A stretch of 48,309 bases of DNA from an uncultured Olsenella sp. GTDB lineage: Bacteria > Actinomycetota > Coriobacteriia > Coriobacteriales > Atopobiaceae. The notes beneath the pieces were generated by a model. The model saw nothing but the letters and a program-made list of their open reading frames with translations. It was not told where the DNA came from and made no database searches. The stretch's first letter is position 1. Each line of letters begins with the position of its first letter. The stretch spans positions 1 to 48,309 of the forward strand of contig UQIF01000016.1 of the NCBI GenBank assembly GCA_900540955.1. Reading direction: 5' to 3'. Made by a program: the position numbers and the translations under genes. Shown here one piece after another: positions 1 to 8,593 of this stretch.

Positions 1-1628
1 GCCGGCGCGGCCGCCCGCCTGCGCGCCGCGCGCGGCTTGCCGTGGGCGACCTTGAGGACGAGCGGCTCCCCCTCTACCAGCCTCGAGCGCATGAAGGCGA
101 CGCCGCCCTCCGTGAGGGAAAGCGTCGGGTAGTCGCCCGCCGCCTTGCACAGAAGCCCGCGGACCACGAGCTCGTCGATGACCTCGCGGATGCGCGGCAC
201 GGGCACGTCGAACATGATGCCGTAGGTGCTCAGGCGGTCGTAGCCGCGCTCCGCGATCCTCTGTGCACGCGAGCCGCGCAGGATGTCGACGATGGTCGAG
301 GCGCCGACGGAGCGCCCTTGCTGCGCGAGCCTCGCCACGCAGCTCACCACCTTGAGGGCGTCGACGGTGACGTCCACCTCCTCGAAGTCGGCGAGGCAGT
401 TCGAGCAGTTGCCGCAGTAGGCGGGCGCGGTCTCGCCGAAGTAGCGCAGGATGCGGGCGCGCAGGCACTCGGTCGTCGTGGCGTAGAAGACCATTTGGCG
501 CAGGCGCTCCTCGTCGCGGCGGCGCAGCTCCGCGAGCTCGTCGGGGCCGAGGTCGTCGCGCGTGGTCTGCCCGATGAGGTACTCCTGGGTGTGCACATCG
601 CCGGGGGAGTAGAGCAGCAGGCACTCGGCCGGCGTCCCGTCGCGCCCCGCGCGCCCGGCCTCCTGGTAGTAGTTCTCCAGGCAGCTCGGGATGTTGTAGT
701 GCACGATGTAGTTGACGTTCGACTTGTCGATGCCCATGCCGAAGGCGTTGGTGGCCACCATCACGCGGGCGCGGTCGTAGAGGAAGTCGGCCTGGTTCTG
801 CTCGCGCTCCGCGGCCGAGAGCCCCGCGTGGTAGCGCGTGGCGGGAATCCCGCGCCGGCGCAGCAGGTCGCAGAGCTCCTCGACCGCACGGCGGCTCGAG
901 CAGTAGACGATGCCCGACTGCTCCTCGCGCTCGAGGATGAACGAGGCGACGCGCGCGTCCTTGGCCTTGCGGGTGGCCGGCCGCTCCACGAGGAACTTGA
1001 GGTTCGGCCTGTCGAAGCTCGCGAGCACCGAGTGCGGATCGCGCAGCCCGAGGGAACGGGCGATGTCGTCGCGGACCGCCTTCGTCGCCGTCGCGGTGAG
1101 CGCCATCACCGGCGGACGGGCCGGCAGGGCGTCGATGAACTCGATGATGCGCTGGTAAGAAGGCCTGAAGTCGTTGCCCCACTGGCTGATGCAGTGAGCC
1201 TCGTCGACGGCGAGCAGCGCCACGCCGCGCTCGGCGGCGACCGTAAGGAGCGCGGGGTCGTCCAGGCGTTCCGGCGCGACGTAGACGAGGGTGAGCGCGC
1301 CTGCCGCGATGCCGTGAAGCACGTCGGCCTGCTCGGCGCCCGTGAGCGTGGAGTTCAGGCAACTCGCGGCCACGCCGTACTGTCGCAGCGCCCCGACCTG
1401 GTCGGCCATGAGCGATATCAGGGGAGAGACGACCACGGTGAGCCCGCCCGTGCGCTCGGCGAGCGCGATGGCCGGGACCTGGTAGCAGATGGACTTGCCG
1501 GCGGAGGTCGGCATGACGGCGAGCACGTCTTTGCCCGCGAGCGCGGCCTCCACGATGCCTTGCTGGTGCGGGCGGAAGCTCTCGTAGCCGAAGGTCTGGC
1601 GGAGTATGTCTGCAGGCGTGCGAATCAT
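1..1628 (-). CDS. recQ: ATP-dependent DNA helicase RecQ, 3' end outside window
   Basis: A superfamily 2, 3'-to-5' DNA helicase for recombination and repair. The first 542 residues are visible. They include the phosphate-binding loop TSAGKS near residues 41-46, the DEAH box near 142-145, the Arg-finger stretch EAGRAGRDG, a zinc-binding cysteine cluster starting near residue 405 (CGNCSNC), and a winged-helix RQC domain. The stop and any HRDC domain lie beyond the left edge. The ATG is the only sensible start: an in-frame stop lies four codons upstream and the N-terminus LRQTFGYESFRPHQ is typical of RecQ. The start codon directly abuts a very long hairpin (1629-1683) and has no visible Shine-Dalgarno site, which is unusual. 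It is the last gene of a minus-strand series that also contains two TrkA genes. Confidence 0.95.
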   Translation of the reverse strand, partial: MIRTPADILRQTFGYESFRPHQQGIVEAALAGKDVLAVMPTSAGKSICYQVPAIALAERTGGLTVVVSPLISLMADQVGALRQYGVAASCLNSTLTGAEQADVLHGIAAGALTLVYVAPERLDDPALLTVAAERGVALLAVDEAHCISQWGNDFRPSYQRIIEFIDALPARPPVMALTATATKAVRDDIARSLGLRDPHSVLASFDRPNLKFLVERPATRKAKDARVASFILEREEQSGIVYCSSRRAVEELCDLLRRRGIPATRYHAGLSAAEREQNQADFLYDRARVMVATNAFGMGIDKSNVNYIVHYNIPSCLENYYQEAGRAGRDGTPAECLLLYSPGDVHTQEYLIGQTTRDDLGPDELAELRRRDEERLRQMVFYATTTECLRARILRYFGETAPAYCGNCSNCLADFEEVDVTVDALKVVSCVARLAQQGRSVGASTIVDILRGSRAQRIAERGYDRLSTYGIMFDVPVPRIREVIDELVVRGLLCKAAGDYPTLSLTEGGVAFMRSRLVEGEPLVLKVAHGKPRAARRRAAAP

Positions 1629-1683
1629 GACTCTAGGCTACACCCGCCGCGCGGATCGCGCGAAGCGGGTGCAGCCTAGAGTC
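1629..1683 (-). terminator. Very stable hairpin between trkA and recQ
   Basis: Arms 1629-1647 and 1665-1683 pair over 19 bases with one mismatch (a G-U pair in one strand). An inner CGCGCG/CGCGCG stem (1648-1653 with 1657-1662) extends it to about 25 pairs around a 3-base loop. There is no T-run after it on the minus strand: the recQ ATG follows immediately. It could terminate or attenuate trkA transcription, protect mRNA ends, or control recQ translation. Confidence 0.6.
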
Positions 1684-1740
1684 GGTCGGCTCCGGGACGT
1701 CCGGCCCCGGAGCCTGTTCGTTCGATTGTCGGGATCGCCC

Positions 1741-2400
1741 TTACTGCAGCGCGCGGCTCAGGAAGGCCCTTCCCTCGTCGTTCGCGAACGCGACCACGCG
1801 GTCGCCCGACGCGAGCACGGTCGAGCCGTTGGGGATGACGATGTCGCCGTCGTGCTCGACCGCGACGAGCACGAGCCCGTCGGGCAGCGAAAGCTGGCTC
1901 ACGGTCTTGCCGACCACTCCGGAGCGCGGGCGCACCTCGCCCTGGACGATGGCGTGGCCGTCCCTGCCCAGGCGCATGATCGTAAAGACGTCCTCCATAT
2001 CGAGGCCCTCCTCGACCGAGCGGGTGATCAGCTCCGCCTGGTCGATGGCGACGTCGACGCCCATGGACGCGTCGAACATCCAGGAGTTCGCCGGGTTGTT
2101 GACGCGGGCCACGACCCGGCCGACGCCGTACTCCATCTTTGCGAGCATCGAGACGACGAGGTTGACCTCATCGTTGCCCGTGACGGCGATCACGATGTCG
2201 GCGCGCAGCACGCCCGCCTGCTCCAGGACGTCCGGGCTCGAGCCGACGCCCCTCAAGACGGTGCCCGCGGGAAGCTTCTGCTCGAGGCGCTCGGCCACGG
2301 CCTTCCTCGACTCGATGACCTTGACCGTGTCCCCTCGGCTGCCCAGCAGCGACGCGAGGTAGGCGCCGGTCTTGCCGCCGCCGACGATGATGATGTTCAT
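1741..2400 (-). CDS. TrkA-type RCK protein, second copy
   Basis: A cytoplasmic regulator of the KtrA/TrkA family, which normally gates a TrkH/KtrB K+ channel in response to nucleotides. The 219 residues show a Rossmann dinucleotide fold at the start (IIIVGGGKTGAYLA, glycine pattern GxGxxG-like), an acidic residue ending strand 2 (VIES), and a TrkA_C domain from about residue 135 (GEVRPRSGVVGKTVSQLSLPDG). It lies 10 bp downstream of another RCK gene and is probably co-transcribed with it and with the P-type ATPase. No TrkH/KtrB membrane subunit is in the window. The two RCK proteins may form a hetero-oligomer, or one may serve the ATPase; that is inference. Confidence 0.9.
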   Translation of the reverse strand: MNIIIVGGGKTGAYLASLLGSRGDTVKVIESRKAVAERLEQKLPAGTVLRGVGSSPDVLEQAGVLRADIVIAVTGNDEVNLVVSMLAKMEYGVGRVVARVNNPANSWMFDASMGVDVAIDQAELITRSVEEGLDMEDVFTIMRLGRDGHAIVQGEVRPRSGVVGKTVSQLSLPDGLVLVAVEHDGDIVIPNGSTVLASGDRVVAFANDEGRAFLSRALQ

Positions 2401-2410
2401 GCCTGCCTCC

Positions 2411-3064
2411 TTACTCGGCCAGGCCGAGCATGGTGCGGAACTTGCCCGCCGCGCTCGACGCGACCGCTGCGTAGATGATGTCGCCGTGCTGGAGAACCGT
2501 TCCCTGGGTGGGGATGAAGGTCTCGTTGTCGTGCGAGACCGAGACGATGTTGACCTCGCCCACGGCGGTGATCTCGCGGACGGTGCTGCCCTCGAGCAGC
2601 GCCGGGACGTCGGCGCGCACCAGGCGCACGCCGCCGGTCCCGAGCTCGACGACGTCGTCGAGCTCGTTGAAGGTCAGAAGCTCGCTGACGCGCCTCACAC
2701 CCCACTCGGTGGTCGAGATGCTCTGGATGCCGAGCCTGCGGTAGGTCTCGGCGTTGCTGATCTCGTACAGGCGGGCGATGACGCGGGGGACGCGGTAGGT
2801 CTGGCGAGAGATGCGCGCGACCACGATGTTGGTCTCGTCCGAGGACGTGCAGGCGATCACGGCGCTGGCGCGGTCGATGCCGGCCGCCTCCAGGACCTCG
2901 CGGTCGAACCCGATGCCCTCGACGGTGCGGCCGCCGAACGACTCCCTCAGCGCCTCGAGGCGCTCGGGCTCCTGGTCGATGGCGCAGACGTCGTAGCCCT
3001 GCCTGTCGAGCTTGTGGGCGAGGCTGGTGCCCATGCGCCCCATTCCAACGACGATGATGTTCAT
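2411..3064 (-). CDS. TrkA-type RCK protein, first copy
   Basis: A 217-residue RCK protein with a full NAD-binding motif (VVGMGRMGTSLA, residues 5-16), an acidic strand-2 end (AIDQEPERLEAL), and a C-terminal TrkA_C domain with a small-ligand pocket (ADVPALLEGSTVREI onward). It starts 3 bp after the stop of the P-type ATPase gene, so the two are almost certainly co-transcribed and may be translationally coupled. It has the same domain layout as the next RCK gene but clearly differs in sequence, so this is an old duplication rather than a recent copy. Confidence 0.9.
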   Translation of the reverse strand: MNIIVVGMGRMGTSLAHKLDRQGYDVCAIDQEPERLEALRESFGGRTVEGIGFDREVLEAAGIDRASAVIACTSSDETNIVVARISRQTYRVPRVIARLYEISNAETYRRLGIQSISTTEWGVRRVSELLTFNELDDVVELGTGGVRLVRADVPALLEGSTVREITAVGEVNIVSVSHDNETFIPTQGTVLQHGDIIYAAVASSAAGKFRTMLGLAE

Positions 3065-3067
3065 GGT

Positions 3068-5935
3068 TTACCTCTTTTCCGGCGTCTGTCGGATGGCGAC
3101 GCCATTGCGGTCGATGTGATGACGCTTGCGCACGATGGCCTTGCGGCACTCCTCGAGCAGCAGGATCACGGGCGGGAGCAGCACCAGGAACACGTAGTCC
3201 TTCAGGAGCAGCGGGCTCGTGTGGAACACGCTCTGGAAGGGCGGGAACAGCGTGATGAACACGATGAGCGCTATCTCGAACAGTATGCCCTTGTTGACCT
3301 GGGAGTTCGAGAACAGCCCGACCGAGAACACCGAGGCGACCTCCGTGCGGCAGTTCCATACCTCGCCGATCTGGGTAAAGACGATGGCGGCCAGCGCCAT
3401 GGTCGTGGCGCGCACGTAGACCGGGTCGAGGTCGGCGCCCACGCCGAACATCGCGATGCCCGGGTGCCAGCCGTTCATGACCTGGCAGAACATGAACGCA
3501 GCGAACGAGAAGAGCGCGCCGAGCAGGCCGTACCACAGGAACGCCTTGCGCATGACCTTGCCGGAGAGCAAAGGCTCGTTGGGGTCGCGCGGCGGACGGT
3601 CCATGACGTCGGCCTCCGGGGGCTCGGTGCCGAGGCCAAGGGCCGGGAGCATATCGGTGCCCAGGTCGATGGTGAGGATCTGCATCGTGGTCAGGGGCAG
3701 GGGCACGGCGCCGCCGGAGAGCAGGTAGATGGCGGACGGGACGGCCTCGGGGACGTTGGAGTTCAGGATGTAGAGCATGAACTTCTTGATGTTGGCGTAG
3801 ACCGCGCGGCCTTCCTCGATGGCATGGACGATCGACGCGAAGTTGTCGTCGGTCAGGATCATGTCCGCGGCCTCCTTGGCCACGTCCGTGCCGGTGATGC
3901 CCATGGCGACGCCGATGTCGGCCTTCTTGAGGGCGGGGGAGTCGTTCACGCCGTCGCCGGTGACGGCCACGATCTCGCCCATCTGCTGCAGGTTCTCGAC
4001 GACGCGCAGCTTCTGCTCGGGCGCCATGCGGGCAAAGACGACCTCGCCCTTGAGGGCCTCTTTGAGCTCGTCGTCCGAGGTCTTCTCGAGCTCGACGCCG
4101 GAGAACACGCGCGGGTGGGCGCTCTGGACGATGCCGATCTTGCGGGCGATGGAGACGGCGGTGAGGCCGTAGTCGCCCGTGATCATGACGACGCGGATAC
4201 CTGCGCGGCGGCACTCCGCCACGGCGTCGGCGACCTCGGGGCGAGGCGGATCCTGCATGACGAGCAGGCCGACGAAGGTGAGCTCGCACTCGATGTTGTC
4301 GGGGGTGTAGTCGCTCATGGAGCGGGGGATGGACTCGTCGTCTGCGCGCAGCGGGCGGTAGGCGAGCGCGAGGACGCGAAGGCCGTCGGCGGCGTAGCCG
4401 TCGTTGGCGTCCATGATGCGCTTGCGCAGGTCGTTGTCCATGGCGACGACCTCGCCGTTGATGCGGGCGCTGGAAGAGAGGCGCACGACCTCGTTGGGGG
4501 CGCCCTTCACGAAGGCGACGCGCTTGGCCCCGTCGAGCGGCTGCTTGAGCTGGTGGATGGTGGTCATGCGCTTGCGGCGGCTCTCGAAGGGGAGCTCCCT
4601 CACGCGCGGCATCTCGGCCTCGAGGCCCTCGAGCGTGAGGCCGGCCTTCTGGGCGCTGACGAGCAGGCACGCCTCGGTGGGGTCGCCCAGGACGGTGTAG
4701 CGACCGCCCTCCTCCTCGGGGTCGACCAGGCGGGCGTTGGAGCACAGGGCGCCTCCCGCGACCAGCAGGCGGAGCTGCTCGTCGTCGGCAGCGAGCCACT
4801 TCTCGCCGTTTGAGCGGATCTCGCCCTTGGGCGCGTAGCCCACGCCAGTGACCTCGTACTCGCGGTCGCAGGTCCACAGGTGGTTGACGGTCATCTCGTT
4901 CTGGGTGAGGGTGCCCGTCTTGTCGGTGCAGATGACGCTCGTGGAGCCGAGCGCCTCGACGGAGCTGAGCTTCTTCACGAGGGCGTTGCGCTTGCTCATG
5001 CGCTGGACGGCCATGGCGAGCGAGAGCGTGACCGTGGGCAGCAGGCCCTCGGGGATGAACGCGACGACCATGCCGAGCGCAAAGATGAACGACGAGGCGA
5101 GGCCGTTGTGGACAAAGAGCACGTCGAGCAGGAAGAACGCGACGCCCATGCACATGGCGAACAGCGTGACCTGCTTGGTCAGGCGGTCGAGCTGACGCTG
5201 CAGGGGGCTCTCGGACTCCTCCATGTTCTGCGTGAGGCTCGCGATCTTGCCGAACTCGGTCGCCATGCCGATGCGCGTGACCACGACGCGGCCGTTGCCC
5301 TCGGAGACTGAGGTGCCGGCAAAGACGAGGTTGGGGGTCTCGGCGGGGGTGAGGTCGGGCTCGCACACGGCGTCGGCGGTCTTCCTCACGGGGTTGGACT
5401 CGCCGGTCAAGGTCGACTGGTCGACCTGGAGGTCGGAGGCGCGGATCACGCGGCCGTCGGCCGAGATCTTGTCACCCTCCGCGAGGACCATGACGTCGCC
5501 GGGGACGAGGTCCTCCGCGAGGACCTGGATCTGCTCGCCGTCACGGATGACGTTGACGTAGGAGGGGAGCATCTTCTTGAGGGCCTCGGTCGCCTTGTCG
5601 GCCTGGTGCTCCTGCCAGAAGCTGAAGCAGCCGTTGATGAGGTTGACCAGCCAAACGGCGACGCACAGCTCCGGCATGCCGGCGACGAGCGCGATGATGC
5701 CGGCGACCCACAGAAGGATCGCCATGAGGTGCGTGAAGTTGGAGAGAAACGCCAGTACCGGGGACTTCTTCTTTGCAGCCTGAATGAGGTTCTTTCCGAA
5801 CTTGCCCTGGTACTCTGCCGCCTTCTCGCTCGTGAGGCCGGCCGCGCTGGTGGCCAGGGCACCGAGCACTTCGTCGGCGGGGAGCGCCGCGATGCTGGGC
5901 AGCTCGCCCTCGATGGTGTTTGACGGGGTTTCCAA
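3068..5935 (-). CDS. P2C-like cation-transporting P-type ATPase
   Basis: A 955-residue membrane cation pump. It has an N-terminal cation-ATPase domain, the actuator motif TGES (177-180), the phosphorylation motif DKTGT (aspartate 338) and the hinge motif TGDGVND, with the usual ten-helix pattern. The ion site resembles Na+,K+-ATPases rather than SERCA: PEGLL in helix 4 (about 295-299), SNVPE in helix 5 (about 724) and IDLGTDMLPAL in helix 6 (about 755). A SERCA-type pump would be expected to show PEGLP and NLVTDGLPA. The ATG follows a strong AAAGGAGG site. Two RCK genes lie directly downstream and a Kdp-type two-component system upstream, which supports a role in K+ or Na+ balance. No beta subunit is seen, and the transported ion cannot be read from sequence alone. 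Confidence 0.9.
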   Translation of the reverse strand: METPSNTIEGELPSIAALPADEVLGALATSAAGLTSEKAAEYQGKFGKNLIQAAKKKSPVLAFLSNFTHLMAILLWVAGIIALVAGMPELCVAVWLVNLINGCFSFWQEHQADKATEALKKMLPSYVNVIRDGEQIQVLAEDLVPGDVMVLAEGDKISADGRVIRASDLQVDQSTLTGESNPVRKTADAVCEPDLTPAETPNLVFAGTSVSEGNGRVVVTRIGMATEFGKIASLTQNMEESESPLQRQLDRLTKQVTLFAMCMGVAFFLLDVLFVHNGLASSFIFALGMVVAFIPEGLLPTVTLSLAMAVQRMSKRNALVKKLSSVEALGSTSVICTDKTGTLTQNEMTVNHLWTCDREYEVTGVGYAPKGEIRSNGEKWLAADDEQLRLLVAGGALCSNARLVDPEEEGGRYTVLGDPTEACLLVSAQKAGLTLEGLEAEMPRVRELPFESRRKRMTTIHQLKQPLDGAKRVAFVKGAPNEVVRLSSSARINGEVVAMDNDLRKRIMDANDGYAADGLRVLALAYRPLRADDESIPRSMSDYTPDNIECELTFVGLLVMQDPPRPEVADAVAECRRAGIRVVMITGDYGLTAVSIARKIGIVQSAHPRVFSGVELEKTSDDELKEALKGEVVFARMAPEQKLRVVENLQQMGEIVAVTGDGVNDSPALKKADIGVAMGITGTDVAKEAADMILTDDNFASIVHAIEEGRAVYANIKKFMLYILNSNVPEAVPSAIYLLSGGAVPLPLTTMQILTIDLGTDMLPALGLGTEPPEADVMDRPPRDPNEPLLSGKVMRKAFLWYGLLGALFSFAAFMFCQVMNGWHPGIAMFGVGADLDPVYVRATTMALAAIVFTQIGEVWNCRTEVASVFSVGLFSNSQVNKGILFEIALIVFITLFPPFQSVFHTSPLLLKDYVFLVLLPPVILLLEECRKAIVRKRHHIDRNGVAIRQTPEKR

Positions 5936-6036
5936 GGGTCCTCCTTTCCTTTATGCCGCCGCGTGCCCGAAACAGCATGCGGCCCGGCGGCGGATCCGCC
6001 GGCGAAAAGGAGGATAGACGCTTCGCGCCCGTTGGC

Positions 6037-6066
6037 TTATACGATGTCTACCTGCGTATTATTCAA
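6037..6066 (-). promoter_or_regulatory. Candidate promoter for the P-type ATPase operon
   Basis: On the minus strand, TTGAAT (6061-6066) and GTATAA (6037-6042) are separated by 18 bp, about 100 bp upstream of the ATPase ATG. The bases just upstream (about 6067-6107) are AT-rich and carry two TTTAT elements, plausible contacts for the KdpE-like regulator. Nothing else was recognised in the 176-bp gap. Confidence 0.45.
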
Positions 6067-6111
6067 CATGATGCGGGCATAAAGCCCTAATTAAAACCGA
6101 ATAAAGGCGGC

Positions 6112-6879
6112 CTAAAGAGCCGAGGTAGGGAGCGTGGGCGCATCTTTGCCCCCGCTTACGCGGAGCATGCGGTAGCCGACCCCCACATGCGTCTGGATGT
6201 AGCGCGGGTGCACCGGGTCGGGCTCGATTTTCTTTCGCAGGGTGCCCATGAAAACGCGCAGGGAAGCGAGGTCGGTCTGTTTCTCGGACCCCCAGACCTC
6301 GCGGAGGATGAAGCTGTGGGTCAGGACTTTGTCCACGTTGCGGGACAGAAGGTACAGGAGCTTGAACTCGATGGGCGTCAGGTGGAGCTCGGCGCCCGCA
6401 AGGTAGGCCATCCCCGCCGTGTAGTCGATGCTCAGGTCCCCGTTCACGAAGGTGGGGCTCTCCTTGCCGGCAGCCTCGCTAAGGTGGCTCAGCCGCCGCA
6501 CGGTCGTGCGGATGCGGGCCAACAACTCGCCCACCGAGAACGGCTTGGTGAGGTAGTCGTCGGCGCCCGCGTCGAGGGCGCCGATCTTGTCGCTGTCCTC
6601 GCTTCGGGCGGACACCACGATGATGGGCATCTGCGACCAGGCGCGGATGGCCCGGACCACCTCGATGCCGTCGATGTCGGGCAGCCCCAGGTCGAGCAGA
6701 ACCACGTCGGGCGCGCTCGTCGCCGCCGAGGCGATGGCGCCCCGGCCGGTGGTCTCGCTCAGGTGGGCGTAGCCCTCGGTGTCGAGCGTCGTCAGTATGA
6801 GGTTGCGCACCGCGGCGTCGTCCTCCACGACGAGTATCGTGGGGCGCGCCCCCGCACGGTTAGTGGTCGCAGCGGTCAT
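6112..6879 (-). CDS. kdpE: KdpE-like OmpR-family response regulator
   Basis: A 255-residue response regulator. The receiver domain has acidic residues near 20-21 (VVEDD), the phospho-acceptor Asp63 in LLDLGLPD and the switch lysine in LTKPFS. A winged-helix DNA-binding domain follows (LTPIEFKLLYLLSRN to GVGYRML). The ATG at 6879 was chosen because it has an AAGGGGAA site and lies just before the receiver fold; a longer reading frame upstream only runs antisense-like through the kinase gene. It overlaps the kinase gene by 20 bp. In the Kdp system such a regulator activates K+ pump genes; here the next genes downstream are a P2C-like ATPase and two RCK proteins instead of kdpFABC. Confidence 0.92.
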   Translation of the reverse strand: MTAATTNRAGARPTILVVEDDAAVRNLILTTLDTEGYAHLSETTGRGAIASAATSAPDVVLLDLGLPDIDGIEVVRAIRAWSQMPIIVVSARSEDSDKIGALDAGADDYLTKPFSVGELLARIRTTVRRLSHLSEAAGKESPTFVNGDLSIDYTAGMAYLAGAELHLTPIEFKLLYLLSRNVDKVLTHSFILREVWGSEKQTDLASLRVFMGTLRKKIEPDPVHPRYIQTHVGVGYRMLRVSGGKDAPTLPTSAL

Positions 6880-8500
6880 GGTCTTCCCCTTCTTCTTCCT
6901 CGAGCTCGTAGAGCGGCAGCGAGAACTCGAACCGGCAGCCGTGAGGCTGTGCCTGCTCCAGGCGTATGGCGCCCCCGTGCGCCTCGACGATCGACTTGCA
7001 CAGCGCGAGGCCGAGCCCGACGCTGTGCCTCGAGTCCGCCAGGGCATGGCTCGCCGTGTAGAAGGACTCGAAGACGTGGTCGCGGTCGCTCGGCGCGATG
7101 CCGGGTCCGTCGTCCTCCACGCAGACCACGGCCTCGTCGCCGCGCCGGCGCGAGGATATGCGTATGCGGGAGCCCTCCGGAGTATAGGTTATCGCGTTGT
7201 TCACGAGGTTGACGACGACCTGTACCATCATCCGCGCGTCTACCTCGACGAGCAGGAGCTCCGGGCTCGGGTCTACCTCGATCCGGTGGAGCGAGGCGTC
7301 CGGGCTCACGTGGCGCAGCGCCTCCTCGACCACGTCGTCAAGGAGCTCGGCCGTGGTCGTGAGCTGGACGCCGCCGTTCTCGAGCCTCGTGATGGCCAGC
7401 AGGTTCTCCACGGTCGCGTTGAGCCACATGGCGTCGGAGCGGATGTCCTTGAGCAGGCCGTCGCGCGCCTGCGCGTCGAGCGCCTCCCCGTTGGAAAGAA
7501 GCACGTCCGCATTGCCGGAGATGGCGGTGAGCGGCGTGCGGAGGTCGTGCGAGATCGACCTGAGGAGGTTTGCCCTCAGCTGCTCGTTCTTTGCCATGAC
7601 CGCGGCCTTCTCGCGCTCCTCGAGCGCCTGCACGCGGTCGCAGGCGAGGGAGGCCTCGCCCGCGATGGCCTCCGCCTCGTTGCGCTCGGTCGGCAACGGG
7701 TCGCGGCCCTGCAGACAGGCACCTATGACGCCCACGATCTTCTCGTCGGCGCGAAGCGGCAGGTAGAGGCCGGATGCCGAGGGAAAGAGCTCCGTGCCGA
7801 CCCCGACGATCTCCGCGTCCTGCTGTGCCCTGCGCGCCATGGGCAGCTCGATGACCAGGTCCGTCCGGGTGGCGTCCCCCGCGTCGAAGCGTTTCTGCGC
7901 GCCGAAGCCGTCGTCCGCGTCCGCGTACCAGACCACCGTCACGCCCATGAGCCTGGAGAGCTGCTCGCAGGTGGCGTCGATGATCTGGCCCTGCGTCGTG
8001 CAGCGGCGCAGGGCACGGTCCGCCTCGAGGATGACCCTCGTGCGGTTGAAGGCCTCGCGCGACGCGTGGAGCTCGCTTCGGAGCGTCATCGCCACGGTGC
8101 TGGCGACGAGGGCGACGATGAACATCACGGCGAAGGTGGCGGGGTAGGCCGTCCCCCACGCGGTCAGCGAGAACCGCGGCGTCGTAAAGAAGTAGTTGTA
8201 GAGCACGACCGAGAAGGCCGAGGCGAACAGGCAGTGCACGCGGCCGACGGTGAGCAGGGAGGCGCATAGCACCGCCAGAACATAGGTGATGACGATGCAC
8301 GCCTCCATCCTGAACGCGTAGAAGGCGAGGCTGACGAGCGTGGCGAGCGCCATGAGCAAAAGCGTGCAGGCGAAGTCCCTCGCGTAGCGCGCGGGCGTGG
8401 GGTCGTCTGACCACGCGAACGCCTTGTTCCTCAGCCAATTGGCGCTCGGGGCGCTTGGCCCGACCATCGTGTCGTCTGTTCCTGTATGCTGCTCGGACAC
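6860..8500 (-). CDS. kdpD: KdpD-like sensor histidine kinase lacking the KdpD/USP N-terminal region
   Basis: A 546-residue membrane kinase. It starts with a DUF4118 (KdpD-type) four-helix membrane region (about 42-140), then a GAF-like segment (about 150-300), a HisKA domain with His318 in SISHDLRTPL, and a HATPase domain ending in GLGLALCKSIVEAHGG. Classical KdpD is close to 900 residues because a KdpD sensor domain and a Usp domain precede the membrane part; both are absent. The GTG start has a GAGG site 8 bp upstream. The stop overlaps the response regulator gene, giving tight coupling. K+ or turgor sensing is inferred from the family; with the N-terminal region missing, the signal may differ. 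Confidence 0.92.
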   Translation of the reverse strand: MSEQHTGTDDTMVGPSAPSANWLRNKAFAWSDDPTPARYARDFACTLLLMALATLVSLAFYAFRMEACIVITYVLAVLCASLLTVGRVHCLFASAFSVVLYNYFFTTPRFSLTAWGTAYPATFAVMFIVALVASTVAMTLRSELHASREAFNRTRVILEADRALRRCTTQGQIIDATCEQLSRLMGVTVVWYADADDGFGAQKRFDAGDATRTDLVIELPMARRAQQDAEIVGVGTELFPSASGLYLPLRADEKIVGVIGACLQGRDPLPTERNEAEAIAGEASLACDRVQALEEREKAAVMAKNEQLRANLLRSISHDLRTPLTAISGNADVLLSNGEALDAQARDGLLKDIRSDAMWLNATVENLLAITRLENGGVQLTTTAELLDDVVEEALRHVSPDASLHRIEVDPSPELLLVEVDARMMVQVVVNLVNNAITYTPEGSRIRISSRRRGDEAVVCVEDDGPGIAPSDRDHVFESFYTASHALADSRHSVGLGLALCKSIVEAHGGAIRLEQAQPHGCRFEFSLPLYELEEEEGEDHDRCDH

Positions 8501-8593
8501 GCTCGCGACCTCGCTTTCGTCGACGGACCAAGGATATCGGGGGAGGCCGGGCCGGAACCCGCGGAGTTCATTGGGCCTCTAAAGCCGATTACT

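Noticed and set aside
42..1679. Long plus-strand open frames opposite recQ, the ATPase, and several other genes
   Set aside because: Their translations are Arg/Ala/Val/Asp-rich without any recognisable domain and lie antisense to clear genes; this is expected in GC-rich DNA.
8501..8593. Possible tRNA or small RNA between the helicase and kdpD-like genes
   Set aside because: No cloverleaf or T-loop consensus could be found by eye.
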